From contig JAEILZ010000006.1 of assembly GCA_018873225.1 (NCBI GenBank), positions 496,001 through 560,000 of the forward strand: a DNA stretch of 64,000 bases, written 5' to 3'. A model generated the notes under the pieces. That model made no database searches and had not been told where the DNA came from. It worked only from the letters and a program-made list of their open reading frames with translations. Both the position numbers and the translations under genes were made by a program. Positions 1-10,422 of the stretch are shown here, piece by piece (the stretch's first letter is position 1; the number at the start of each line of letters is the position of its first letter). The stretch is from [Phialemoniopsis] sp. UDSM-2020. Lineage: Eukaryota; Ascomycota; Sordariomycetes; Thyridiales; Thyridiaceae.

Positions 1-106
1 AAATACCAAGTCAATTGCTGTCTCCCGAGTGCCTGGATTTTTCTTTATTGTTCTCATTCTCATCCCCTCTTCAGACCTATTCCCACCGCACCAAAGTCAA
101 ACGAAG

Positions 107-700
107 ATGTCTGCCGAACGTCGCTGGGATAAACGCCGCTTCCAGCTGGAGGAGTCGACGACCCGCAATGGCGGCGCCCGCACCATCTTCATCGAGACAA
201 TGACGCCAGGCACGACCGTGCCCCCGCACTTCCACACGCGCTTCTCAGAAACGTTTGACCTGATCAGCGGATCCATGTCCGTCTACAACAGCGCAGAGCC
301 CGACCTCGACGCGCTGGAAAGCTCAGCGCAAAACGTGGAAGTCGGCAAACCAGTCACCGTGGAGCCCAGGCGGTACCACAAGTACCTTGTCACCGGCGAA
401 GACCAGGCAACACTCCGTTGTATCGTCACACCCGGCGATGCCGACTTTGAGAGACTATTGAAGATCATGAATGGCATGGACGCGGATGGAAGGCTGGCCG
501 AGATGGGCAATAGTCTCACGCTCATGGCGGTCATTATGAGCCTGACGGATGCCCATCTCATTGGCCCGGCGAAGGAGATGCTGGACGGCGTCTGGGCAGA
601 GAAAAGGGACGAGATTGAGGTATTGAAGAAAGAACTGCTGGCCAAGTATGACACTGAGGAAGCATTGCAGGCTATGCTTGTTGAACCACAGTCTGCCTAG
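107..700 (+). CDS. Cupin-fold protein
   Basis: A single-exon 197-residue protein of the small cupin family. The metal-binding pattern is visible as PPHFHTRFSETFDLISG at about residues 37-53, with two His and a downstream Glu, followed by a second conserved block (KPVTVEPRRYHKYLV) that fits the second cupin motif. The C-terminal third is helical and charged (KRDEIEVLKKELLAKYD). I chose the ATG at 107 because the frame upstream (from 29) encodes a non-conserved stretch and the cupin begins soon after 107. Cupins bind a metal and serve as dioxygenases, isomerases or sensors; the reaction cannot be read from the sequence. It is the first gene of a run of oxidative enzymes, convergent with the Baeyer-Villiger gene at 926-3032, so a role in the same pathway is an inference. 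Confidence 0.8.
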   Translation: MSAERRWDKRRFQLEESTTRNGGARTIFIETMTPGTTVPPHFHTRFSETFDLISGSMSVYNSAEPDLDALESSAQNVEVGKPVTVEPRRYHKYLVTGEDQATLRCIVTPGDADFERLLKIMNGMDADGRLAEMGNSLTLMAVIMSLTDAHLIGPAKEMLDGVWAEKRDEIEVLKKELLAKYDTEEALQAMLVEPQSA

Positions 701-925
701 GGCAAGTCTTCTTGACGAAGACTTTGGTATGTGTAGTTCACAGGTCTTGGCCATTTGTCAGTACATGTCTCAGAGACCAAAGGCGACTCCATGGGACGAG
801 AATGGAGATCGAAGCATTGGTAAACTTACAAAAAGTCAGGTCTTCGTGATTGGCTTCCCTTCGTGACATCCCGTTGCCCATGAATGTGAACGGGTTTTGC
901 TACCAGTGGAGACTGTCAGTATTGA

Positions 926-3032
926 CTACCGTCTTGTCAGAGTTCTGGAAAGACTGACGTGAATGTATTCGATCTCGAAATCCTCCCAGCGTGGGGAGTC
1001 CACCATCTCCATAAAGTGGATGCTCGACCCCGGCCACACAGCTGTGACACGTCCGGAGACGCGGTCCTTGTCTGCAGGAAGTCAGCATGTGCTCTTTATC
1101 ATGCATAGCAATGGGGATATCGTACACCAACTCTGACAAGATCCGGTCCATACTAGATCCTCATGAACCACTTGAACATATTCGTTGAACCTGTCCTGTA
1201 CAGATTGCTTGACCTCGATTGACTTGATCTGCTCCTTTTGCATTTTCTCGAGAGCTGCTACGATGTATTTCACGCTAGAACGGTTTAGCCATGAAAAGCT
1301 GAAAGATAGGTAACACTAGATTGGGGAGCTTCGTACCTTGATTCAATGCAAGGGATCAATGATCCATTGGAGATGGGACAATTGGGACCCAACAGCGCTA
1401 GAAACGGTCAGTCCCATGTTGGGTGTTGTCTGTGCAAACCTACTGAAGTAGTTTGGCAAGCCTGCAACAGCCATGCCGAGATAAGCCTGCGGCCCACTTG
1501 CTTCCCACAACTCCTTCAAAGTCCTTCCTTGGCTACCACGTATTTCGAATCTGGAAAACGAGGTGTCAAAGCCTGTGGCACAGATGATAATATCGACTGG
1601 ATGTGCCTGCTTGTCTTCGGTTTCTATGCCTGTCCTTGTGATTCTGGCAATGCCTTCCCTAATCACGTTGACGTGAGGCTTTTGGACGGCATTCAGATAC
1701 GGCAACCCTGGCGTTATTCGGCGGCAACCAAACTCCCAGCTATTATGTGGGCAGAATGGTTAGCCAGAACGCATTCAAGACTTGGCGAACTTTAGCGGGG
1801 GAAGAGAAGGAAATACTACCTGGGAATGAGCTTCTTCTGTAGGTCGGGCGATGCAATTGCTTGCCTCATCAATTTCTCCGCCCACTATCAGATCGTCAAC
1901 ATTGCTCGGCCTCTAGAACCCCGTCTGTAGTATCTTACCTGACGAGCATGTACTTGCTCTTCGGAATCTTTGATGCTCGCCCGGAAGTTCTCGTTCATCT
2001 GTTGCTCGATCCGTTTTCGGAAGGTTGTGTAGTAGGAGTTGTCTGAGGAAAAACGGTCGATCTCTGATTCCGAATCTTGTGGGTCATTTATGAGCAAATC
2101 CAGCCTTAATCAATGGTGTCCGTGACTTACAAGGCTCATTGAATCGAGAAGACTCTACACCAAAGCCGATGGTGGGGAGGATATATGTTGGTGAGCGCAC
2201 GTAAAGGTCGACTTGCTGAGCGGCTGTCTCGATACTTGGCACCACCTGTATGCTGCTAGCTCCTGATCCAATGACAGCAATCTTCTTGCCCGAGAGGTCG
2301 AGATCTCGATCCTAGAAGGTCAAGGCCTCGACCGTCAGTCCTGCCAATGTCGCAAGAGTGTCAATGTCTACACATACCCATGCAGCTGTGTGCACTAGCT
2401 TTCCTTCAAACGTGCTCAGGCCTTCAATCTCGGGCCATCTCCAGTTGTTCAGGATACCACCTGCATTAAGCAGAACGTCGGCCGTGAAGGTGCTAGTTGA
2501 CTGGCCTCCATCTTGTGCGATCTCAACCTGCCACTTAGCCTCCTTCGACTGCCATCGCGCGTTGACGACCCGAGAGTTAAATGATATGTACGGATACACA
2601 TCGTATTTGTGTGCAACGGAGATGAAGTAGTCGCCAATCTCCTCGGCTGGAGCAAAACTGGAGGTTACTGTTAGTTCTAATCCCGAACGACATCGTTTTC
2701 ACGTACTGTTTAGACCAGTCCTTCTTGGAGTGAAAGCTGTACTGGTATGCATGGCTTGCAATGTCGCATGCGGCACCGGGATATCGAGTTTCAAGCCACG
2801 TGCCGCCTACTTCGGAGTTCTTCTCAAAGCACCGTACAGTCAAGTACGGAACTTTGCTCAGCTCGATCAGAAGAGCAATGCCTGAAGGGCCAGCACCAAT
2901 CACTATGACGTGCAACGGCCGCTGTGAACGATCAAACAAATGATGCTGTCCATAGCTCTTTTCTGGGGGAGTCTCGCCTGCCGGTGCGGTTCGCGTATTG
3001 GAGTCTCCATTAGCTCCTTCACTTATCGCCAT
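926..3032 (-). CDS. Type I Baeyer-Villiger monooxygenase (first copy)
   Basis: A flavin monooxygenase of 543 residues in nine exons: 3032-2707, 2657-2378, 2311-2131, 2075-1939, 1875-1820, 1739-1444, 1397-1338 (last base 1337), 1274-1126 and 1071-926. The exons sum to 544 codons including the TAG. Visible motifs are the FAD-binding GAGPSG at residues 46-51, the Baeyer-Villiger fingerprint [12 protein letters not shown] at 192-203 (F-x-G-x3-H-x3-W-D), the second Rossmann motif GSGASS and the ATGFDTSF block. The C-terminal part ([19 protein letters not shown]) is typical of the family. Such enzymes use NADPH and O2 to insert oxygen next to a ketone, giving an ester or lactone. The gene is divergent from the regulator at 3476, with 443 bp between. 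The presence of an HSL-type hydrolase in the same cluster fits an oxidise-then-hydrolyse sequence. The substrate is unknown. Confidence 0.9.
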
Positions 3033-3203
3033 GGTGTAGCAAGCCTCTGGCAGTTAGTGAAGTTGGAATAGGTCTGAGGAACCGCTATGGCCACAACGCA
3101 GACCTTTTTCGAGACTGGAAGATGGTCTAAAAGGTCTAGACGATGCTACAATTTCTCGGTGGCAGATTGGCCTACATGGCCATAGCAAGCGACGTAGGAT
3201 CCT

Positions 3204-3320
3204 TGACTCATCTTGTGGGTGTGTTTGACACCATTGCGGTGCGTGCGAACAAGGGCCGAGATGGGCTAGACTTGGAGAGCCCACTGGGTTGGCACTAGCT
3301 TTGTCAGTCCTTCGAGTCAG
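3204..3320. promoter_or_regulatory. Divergent promoter with two TGACTC elements
   Basis: The 443-bp region between the first Baeyer-Villiger gene and the regulator at 3476 contains TGACTCA at 3204-3210 and TGACTCG on the minus strand at 3313-3319. TGACTCA is the AP-1/Gcn4-type site recognised by many bZIP factors, and a bZIP gene lies 2.4 kb away. Single 7-mers of this kind are expected several times by chance in 64 kb, so this site alone is weak evidence. Confidence 0.35.
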
Positions 3321-3475
3321 CCTCCACATGCAGAAAGTAGCCGCGAGCTAGCCTATTTGGTACCATCTTGTTTTCAACCTTTCAAGAACGATGGGTGCCG
3401 TGATCCTGGCCGTGGACGACAATCTACCCTCAAGTGTCTTTTGCCAAGGGTAATCATGCGCTTGCCTGATACTCC

Positions 3476-5151
3476 ATGATATTCGACGCGTTGACAGCAG
3501 CGGCAAACAAAGAAGCCACCTCTGTTGAACCCCGGCTACTGTTCAAGCCCATAGCAGACCCAGACAGATCGGCTTTGCTGTCTATTTGCGTGGAAGTCTA
3601 CCTGGAGCACATCTTCTTTGATCTTCCCGTGCTCGATTACGTCGAGCTTGAGAATTTCAAGGAAAACTATCAGCCTCCCTGCGCTCGCAACGGACCTCTG
3701 CATCATGCGCTGATAGCTGCGGCAGCCCCTTGGCTTAGCACAGATGTGCTCGGGGCCGAGGGATTCAGGGACCGCGAGGATGTGTTTACCCAAGGGATTT
3801 CCGGCTTCGAGGTACGTGTGAAGGACAGTGAAGAAGACTTAGCTGATCAGAGAATGTGCTAACGAAACTCGGACAGAAATGTTTGCAAAACATCGAAAAC
3901 TACGACCAAGTCGAAATCACCCAAGCATCGCTTGTAGCAGTCTTCTCATCGTCCAACATTAGCCAACAAAACTCCAGCGCACAGGAGCGGACCTGGCTTG
4001 CTCTCGCCCACTCCAAATTACTCGCCATTTGCTCGGCTGAGCCGGACAGCGAACGTGAACGACGACTGCGAAAACGAATTTGGTGGTCAGCATTCGTGAC
4101 GGAGCAGTTGCACCACCTGCGTTTCTCTTTAGAATGTCGACGGCCTCGATATCCCGGCTCCGTTATGTTCGATCCGAAGTCTGAGGAGCAGCTTAAGCCG
4201 GAGGACTTCGACTTGATATCCACGACTTCCCGACAGAATGCTACGAGTCTGTGGCTTTGTACTCAGAGGGTCAGATGCTTTGTCCGAAAAGTCAAATTTC
4301 TTCACCAGGTAGCATTGCTGTTGCTAGACAGGCTGCCAACAGATCCTGATATGAGTCCACCGCCCAATCTTGGTTGTCTGGATCACGATCCATACTTTTG
4401 GCAAATTCAGACGGTGGCTTATCATTACTTACAAGACGAACCGGGCACGAAGGAGACGAGCCTTTGGGACGTGTTGGAAGATGTGCGAGCCGATGGTCTT
4501 GCGAGCTCTCAACTGGGCCTTGAGCTGACATTCTATCGCGTCATGATCGCTCTTCACCGCACCGGGAACCGATCTCGCCGGCAGCAGAGCACAACAGTGA
4601 GGCTGGCAAGGGTATGGCGTCAGCTGCGCGTCGAGCAAGTGACCCGCTTAGTGCGCCTGGTTCTCTCGACGGCTCGGCGGGTGTTATCGAGAGACGACAG
4701 TCAACGGCCGGGTCGTGGAGCTGGTGCCGCTCTGCTGCGGACTCTGATTGTGGCTACAACGGCACTACTGTCCGTGAGTAACAAGCCTCGGGACTACTGG
4801 TATCTGTTTCAAGAGTGTCGTCTCTTGCTCCGAGCTTCTCTAGCTTTCAGTCAAGAGCACTGGTGCAGGCCACTGGGCCCTCAACCGGCAGCAGACGCAT
4901 ATGCCAGTGACACACCAACGCCGGCATCTACACTCGCTGCGCCAACTCCAGCTGGTCCTGCCAGCGACGATGACACAATCCAGTCGGGCGTTGCAAAGAT
5001 GCCACAGCAACTTTTGCTAAGCTCCTTTGAGGATGTCTTGTGGAACGGTCACTTACCCCGTCCCGTCGAGTGGAGCCTTCGCGATGTCAGTAGTGAAGTA
5101 GTGATAGCTCCATCTGAACTGGAGCTGATGGGCGATCTAGAGGTATCATGA
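3476..5151 (+). CDS. Fungal transcription-factor-like protein lacking a DNA-binding domain
   Basis: Two exons, 3476-3811 and 3877-5151, joined across a 65-nt intron, encode 536 residues. The protein starts inside the middle homology region of Zn2Cys6 regulators: the stretch reading SICVEVYLEHIFFDLPVLD is the usual start of that domain, and QERTWLALAHSKLLAICS and RKRIWWSAFVTEQ are conserved helices further on. No Cys6 zinc cluster, zinc finger or bZIP precedes it. Upstream in one frame, around 3172-3250, is a broken stretch (HSKRRRILDSSCGCV, stop, HHCGACEQ) that faintly resembles a decayed zinc cluster. It may therefore be a regulator that has lost its DNA-binding exon, a dominant-negative form, or a gene with an exon I failed to find. 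It is divergent from the first Baeyer-Villiger gene. An extra in-frame intron near 4270-4308 is possible. Confidence 0.7.
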
Positions 5152-5744
5152 GACAGATGCACGCATTGTAATTCCCAACGGCGTCCCGGAAGACCAGTTG
5201 ATAGATATTAAAAGTAAAATAGAAATGAATTTCAGCTCAGCATTTCAAGTTGTAGTCTGTGAGATATCCAACTTCTAGGCAATGGAAGAGTCTATCTGAC
5301 CATAGCTTGGATTGATTATATCTGGGACCATGGAGTCCTGTTGAGGGTCGCATCGAAGCCTTACCACCTCGTCTAATTCATCCTCTAAGCCCCATTCGCC
5401 CCGCAAACTCACGGCCATATCAGTTCCCCCGCGGTCATAATTGTGTGCTAGTGTCGTCATGGGGGTAACTAAGACCTCCTAGGGTGGTGGAGGAGCTCCT
5501 GAGTGGAGCAGTGTTCGGGGCAGTGTGTAACCCCGACCCGGTCTTCTTTCCCCCAGTTTCCTCATCCCTGCTCCAAACTTCAACCGCAACACACACTCGA
5601 ACCCCACGCCATTTGTCATCAGAGTTGATATTACGGCCAGATCGGACAGCCGTGTAGGGGATATTGATCAAACATTCGGTCACACAAACTTTCGTCATAC
5701 CCTCGAATCGGGCCCGCCGGTGTGTGACGCCGGCGGCGCGTCTG
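5152..5744. other. Intergenic region upstream of the bZIP gene
   Basis: About 590 bp separate the regulator at 3476-5151 from the bZIP gene. A long open frame on the minus strand (5435-6235) overlaps the first bZIP exons in antisense and shows no domain, so I take it as chance. No convincing element was seen. Confidence 0.5.
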
Positions 5745-7637
5745 ATGATGAGTGACAACATCTGCGATGGCGCCACGGAGAGTGGAGCGGCGGACCTCCA
5801 ACAAGGAGATAGTTCCGCTACTAGGCGCGAACGAAAGCGCTTGACAGATCGAGTTGCACAGAGGGAACATCGCAAGCGGCAGAAGCATCGCGTAGAACAG
5901 CTAGAGGAGCAGCTCCGTCTGGTGCGAGAAGGCGGTGCATCGGATATGGCGCGCTTGGCATCAGACAATGTCAAGCTTCGCGAGGAGGTAACGATCACCC
6001 ATCGCTCAAGTACCATGGACTCAAAACTGACGTGCTCACCGCAATCTACCATAGCTGAAACAGATGCGTGGTCTCTGGGACGAGATGGAACAGCTATTGC
6101 GCCGCCAGGCCGTTCTCCGACAGCAGTCATGCTTTCAGTCTGACGTCGAGCCAAAGAACGACGACAGGCCTGAAAGTCTCCAGAAGACAACGTGTCCAGT
6201 CGGCGGGCAAGAACTGTCCTTCGAATCCATGGCATGTTCAGATCACATGTCCGGCGCGAAAGATTTGCAGCCGCCCGACATGAGTTATCTTGATGCTATG
6301 AACTTAGCAGAGTCAGACTCAACTGACGGTGGTCACGGCATAAGTCGACAGTCTGGTTCACAGGTACTTCCCGATTCTGTACCTCGGAGACAGGGTCTCG
6401 GGAACACACTGAACTCTGAAGGGTCGGGCATTGACTTCGAAAATTTCGGTATCGCAGGGGCACCCTCGTCCGGTGAAGTGCCGAGGCCTCAAAATCAAAT
6501 CTTGGGTTCTCATGCTCATGGTGACGAGGTTTACCAGCAAAGTCCCGCAAGGATGCACTCCTTCGATCTCAGTGCCCTTTTTGGTAACCCTATTTCCCTG
6601 CGTGGCAGCCAGTCATTACTGGCGGGGAACGCCTCCAATACTGCTAACAAGATGAACGACTCACAAATGCCAACATGGCTATTCGGACCCGAAGTTTCCA
6701 CCCCTTTCTTTCAAGCGAATCACAATAGTCTTGGGGCTACAGGACGCACCATGTCAGAAGACATGTTGGCATACGCATCGAGTCACTCGCTTCAGAGTCT
6801 CGACCAGGACCTCGGGGGTTTCCTAGGGCTGGCTAACCACATCCCAAACCTGCTATTCACGACCCCATCCTTTCACAAGGCTCAAATTCTACCATTGATT
6901 CGTTCCCCGCCGTTGCAAGCAGACATCGAGATCCATGGGATATTGGATCGCGCGAGAGCCAACAAAAACAACATCGGCCCGCCAAATCTCATAGACTTCA
7001 TTTTCGACAATCCGCACAACACACTCTCCCAAGACCTGAAGAAGCTCCTAGCACCAGTACAGAAACTGCGGAGAACTTCAGAGTTCCTGGGGACATACTG
7101 GATTCTTTATCTCCTTATTCGAGTAAGTTTGACTTTTTTCTCAACTATCAGCTCACCATTTGTGGTTGTATGCATGATACTAAAACTGAATATCGGCAGT
7201 GGCAAGTGTTACAAAGCGAAGAGGCTTTCGAGAGCTTACCGGCTTGGATGCGACCGACGCCAATGCAGCTTTCGGTGCTACATCCCATCGCCGCAGACCT
7301 TGTCGTATGGTACGTTGCTAGCTTAGGTTCATACCTGTCGATGATGGTAGCTAATCGATTCAAAAGGCCGGAGCTACGCGAATGGTTGATCAACGTATCA
7401 CTCTCTAACGAACTGAGCCTCTTCCAAGTCTCCTTTGACATCATCAAGGATCTCACTGTCGATGTGCAGGCCACAGAACATGGCCTACTAGACAACCCCA
7501 AAAAGCTGGAAGCTGCCATCTTAGACTTGAACAATTGGAAGCTCAAACGGGGTTTCTTTGACCGATATCCTCAACTCAAGACGATGATGGGGGGCTTGGG
7601 ACGCATGCATGGGGCGGATGAAGTGACATCAAATTAG
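5745..7637 (+). CDS. bZIP transcription factor with C-terminal DUF3425
   Basis: Four exons (5745-5987, 6055-7122, 7200-7309, 7367-7637) sum to 564 codons and give 563 residues. Near the N terminus is a basic region (RERKRLTDRVAQREHRKRQ), with the R-x-AQR-x-x-R core of Yap/AP-1-like fungal bZIPs, followed by a short leucine zipper (HRVEQLEEQLRLV). The C terminus carries the DUF3425 block found in many fungal bZIP regulators (PAWMRPTPMQLSVLHP, then WPELREWL). I used the methionine pair at 5745/5748 because the frame upstream has no conserved residues. The middle is rich in Ser, Gln and Asn, as in activation regions. It sits inside the enzyme cluster, where two promoters share a TGACTCG-containing 16-mer, so it is the best candidate for the pathway-specific regulator; that link is inferred. 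Confidence 0.85.
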
Positions 7638-7737
7638 GCTTTATCGGTTCGGGTCATTCATCAATATGTAAAGCACATTTGATAGTCTAACAGCGTTGCT
7701 TTTTGCTAAGTTCAGGCTAGTCCATCCGGTTTCTATC

Positions 7738-9868
7738 CTAGTGATCGAATAATGGCTTCTTGATGTAATCGGGCTCTAGATACCAGGCCACGTCTCCACC
7801 TCTCACCTCGACCTTGGTGAACCCATTGCCCATAAACTCAAAGCGGTTGCGTGTGCGATACTCCAGATTGTAATCCTCATAACGAGGATTCTCGAGGATC
7901 AAGCGCCAATGAACCAACGAGCCAGGGTACTGAGCTGTCAATTTAGCATCAGGTCGTCCTTGATTATACCAAGATCGGCAACCTTTGGTCCATACTCTGG
8001 ATGGCGTATCAGCTTGTGTTCTCCATTGGGCTTATACAGTGAGGATACCACGAATGGCTTACGTTCGCTTGAGCCACTCGTGAACGTGTTCGTTATACTC
8101 GGCCACAGCTTCGGGCTTCACTTCAATAGTTCGAATGTTGTTGGTCTGCATTTTGCGCACGACCTTGCAGATATAATTCTGCGCTGCCTCGAGCACCGTC
8201 ACAAAAGATCCGTGACCTGCGGGACAGTTTGGTCCAAGCGAGCCAACTACACCGGGTTTGGGTCAATCATTCTGTCTTGGGGCCACGTTCGTCTAGAGAG
8301 GAAGGACGGAAGCTTGACTTACGCATAAAGTTTGGGAATCCGCTGGCAGCGAGAGCAAAGTATGCGGCCGGTTCATCCTTCCATTCATCAGACAAGTTAA
8401 TCCCCTTCCGTCCAACGACTGGAAAGTAGGGTCGAAAGCTTGTTTCGAACCCAGTGGCGCAGATAATGACGTCTGCTTCGTATTCTACGCCCTCAGTTGT
8501 TCGCAGCCCTTTCTCGGTGAAAGACTCGATCTCACCATCGGCGAGCTGCACGTTCTCCTCTCCGAAACACTCCAAAAACCCCTCCGCAGGTCCAAGGCGG
8601 CGACAGCCCAGAGGGAAAGATGGGATAAGCCTTTGAGTTAGGGTCTCGTCGTTCTTCAACGTGTCGGCCATTTGTTTAGACACAGCCTATCGAAATAGGA
8701 GATGATCAATCAGCAACGGGATCCATCAACTCACGCTATGCCATCCGTAGACAGGACTTACCTCTCTCGCTAGTTTTTGGAATGGGTGCGATGCGATGTT
8801 CATCCGGAATCCAAGGTTGATCTTGGTTTCGATAGCTTTGCGATGGGCAAGATAGATTGCCTCATCCTCGGCGAACAACCTTTTCTGTTCCTCCGTATCT
8901 GCATTCAGTGTTAGGTCGCTTTTGATGTTGTGTGAGATTAGACCTTGGCCATTGAAAACATACAGTCGAAGTTACGGCCCAAGTCGTCGGTGAAGCCATC
9001 CAAGGCTACTCCTGAGCTGATCCACTGGGGCGTACGGTAGAAAGAGATAACCTTCTTAGCTACCTTCTGCACTGCAGGGATTATTTGAATCGATGAGGCC
9101 CCGGATCCGATGACTATAACAGTCTTGCCTTCCAAGTCGATGCTCGTATCGTAGTCAGCCGAATGAGTGATCTGGCCACGGAATGATTCTCTATTCGGAA
9201 TAGCAGGCCACTTCCACGTATTCAAAACGCCAATGTTGGCGATCAAAAAGTCGACTCGATCGATGAAATCCCGCTTCGCTCCCAGCTCAGTAGTCTCCGT
9301 AACACTAAGCACCCATTCGCTCGTATTCTCGTCCCACGTCGCACCCATGACCTCATGGGAAAGCTTGATGTACTTGTCGACATAGCCATGATCGCGAGCA
9401 AACTTCTCGTAATACTCCTGTATTTCTCCTGCTGGTGAATAGTACCGAGACCAGTCTGGCTTGGGGGCGAAGGAAAACTGGTATCCGGCAGAAGGCACAT
9501 CGCAGCGGCAACCCGGATATTTGTTTGCGTACCACACACCTCCTGGCTTCGGATATCCTTGAAAACTCACGTCATCAGTGTTGATACCATCTCTAGAATC
9601 GCGCGCACTTACTGTCATAGACGACCAGGTCAATGTCGTCCCCAAACTCCTTCTCGTTCTTGTAGCACATCATGATACCAGATGCACCGGCACCGATGGA
9701 GGCCACACGCATGCGTCGTGGCGCCCAGAGCAGATGCTCCGAGACCTTGTAAGGCTGGGAAGCATCTCTCTGTATCGGAGTGCCACCTTCCCAGTTGTCG
9801 AAGGTGAACTCGTAACCTGTCGAGTTTTCGCCCTCGGATGGGGCTGGCTCTTCCTTGTGAGGACTCAT
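7738..9868 (-). CDS. Type I Baeyer-Villiger monooxygenase (second copy)
   Basis: Six exons (9868-9613, 9557-8964, 8898-8762, 8686-8323, 8246-8063, 7996-7738) sum to 598 codons and 597 residues. The FAD motif GAGASG is at 59-64 and the second Rossmann motif GSGASS follows the fingerprint region, which reads FRGQITHSADYD; the usual Trp of F-x-G-x3-H-x3-W is Tyr here. The order and C-terminal blocks (PLGCRRLGP, ATGFETSF, GPNCPAGHGS, VWTKGCRSWY) match enzymes of the steroid/cyclopentadecanone monooxygenase branch. It is distinct from the copy at 926-3032, with a different exon pattern and longer ends, so it is not a recent tandem duplicate. I chose the ATG at 9868; an in-frame ATG at 10033 would add 55 non-conserved residues. 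It is divergent from the transporter at 10423, across a promoter with the shared module. Confidence 0.9.
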
Positions 9869-10071
9869 CGTCGGTTTGCCGGGAATCTGTCTTGAGAGTG
9901 TGTCGTCTCTCGTCGTCGGGTTGTAGAAGTGTACTGCAGAAAGCTTATTCACTGATTGATGCAGCAGCGTGCTGGCAAGGGTCCCGGTTGGTTTTCGTGG
10001 AGTCGATGGCTTTTTCAATTGGGAAATCCCCAATTCGACATTCCAACAGCCAAATCGCTCTCTGCAGGGTA

Positions 10072-10158
10072 TCCCCGCATTTGAGCCCGTTCCCCCGGTT
10101 GGGGATTGTGAGCTGACTCGCCTCGTCGTGTCAGCTAGCCTCTAATCAAATGCGGGGA
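10072..10158. promoter_or_regulatory. Shared promoter module A (CreA-type boxes around CTGACTCGCCTCGTCG)
   Basis: Between the second Baeyer-Villiger gene and the transporter lies TCCCCGCATTTG at 10072-10083, CTGACTCGCCTCGTCG at 10113-10128, and CAAATGCGGGGA at 10147-10158. The outer boxes form a perfect 12-bp inverted repeat. GCGGGG fits the SYGGRG consensus of the CreA/Mig1 carbon catabolite repressor, and TGACTC is a bZIP half-site. The same 16-mer with the same kind of flanking boxes recurs at 13845-13940. A further small palindrome (AATTGGG...CCCAATT) lies near 10017-10036. Confidence 0.6.
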
Positions 10159-10422
10159 AGTCAGGAGTTAGTATCCCTAGCCCCGGAACAATCGACGTGG
10201 ACACACAACTCTGTTTTGTGGCAGAACACCAGGTCTCCGCCTCTGTGCCTTTTGAACGCAATACAGAATCTTTGCTCCAATGTGAGGCCTTCATAAACGT
10301 GTCTATCTTCGCGCACTTGCTTTGATCTTTGCATGCTCTCGTTCCTCGCTTTTCACGCAGCAATTTCCGCGGCATTATTCCATCACTCAAGGCACCTGTT
10401 CTTCTATTCCCCACCAACCACA

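Noticed and set aside
5435..6235. Long minus-strand open frame (266 codons) over the bZIP start
   Set aside because: It lies antisense to the bZIP basic region, is rich in Arg/Ser/Thr and shows no domain; the plus-strand gene explains the region.
9869..10033. Upstream ATG for the second Baeyer-Villiger enzyme at 10033
   Set aside because: The extra 55 residues are Ser/Thr/Pro-rich with no family match; the conserved N-terminal region starts after 9868.
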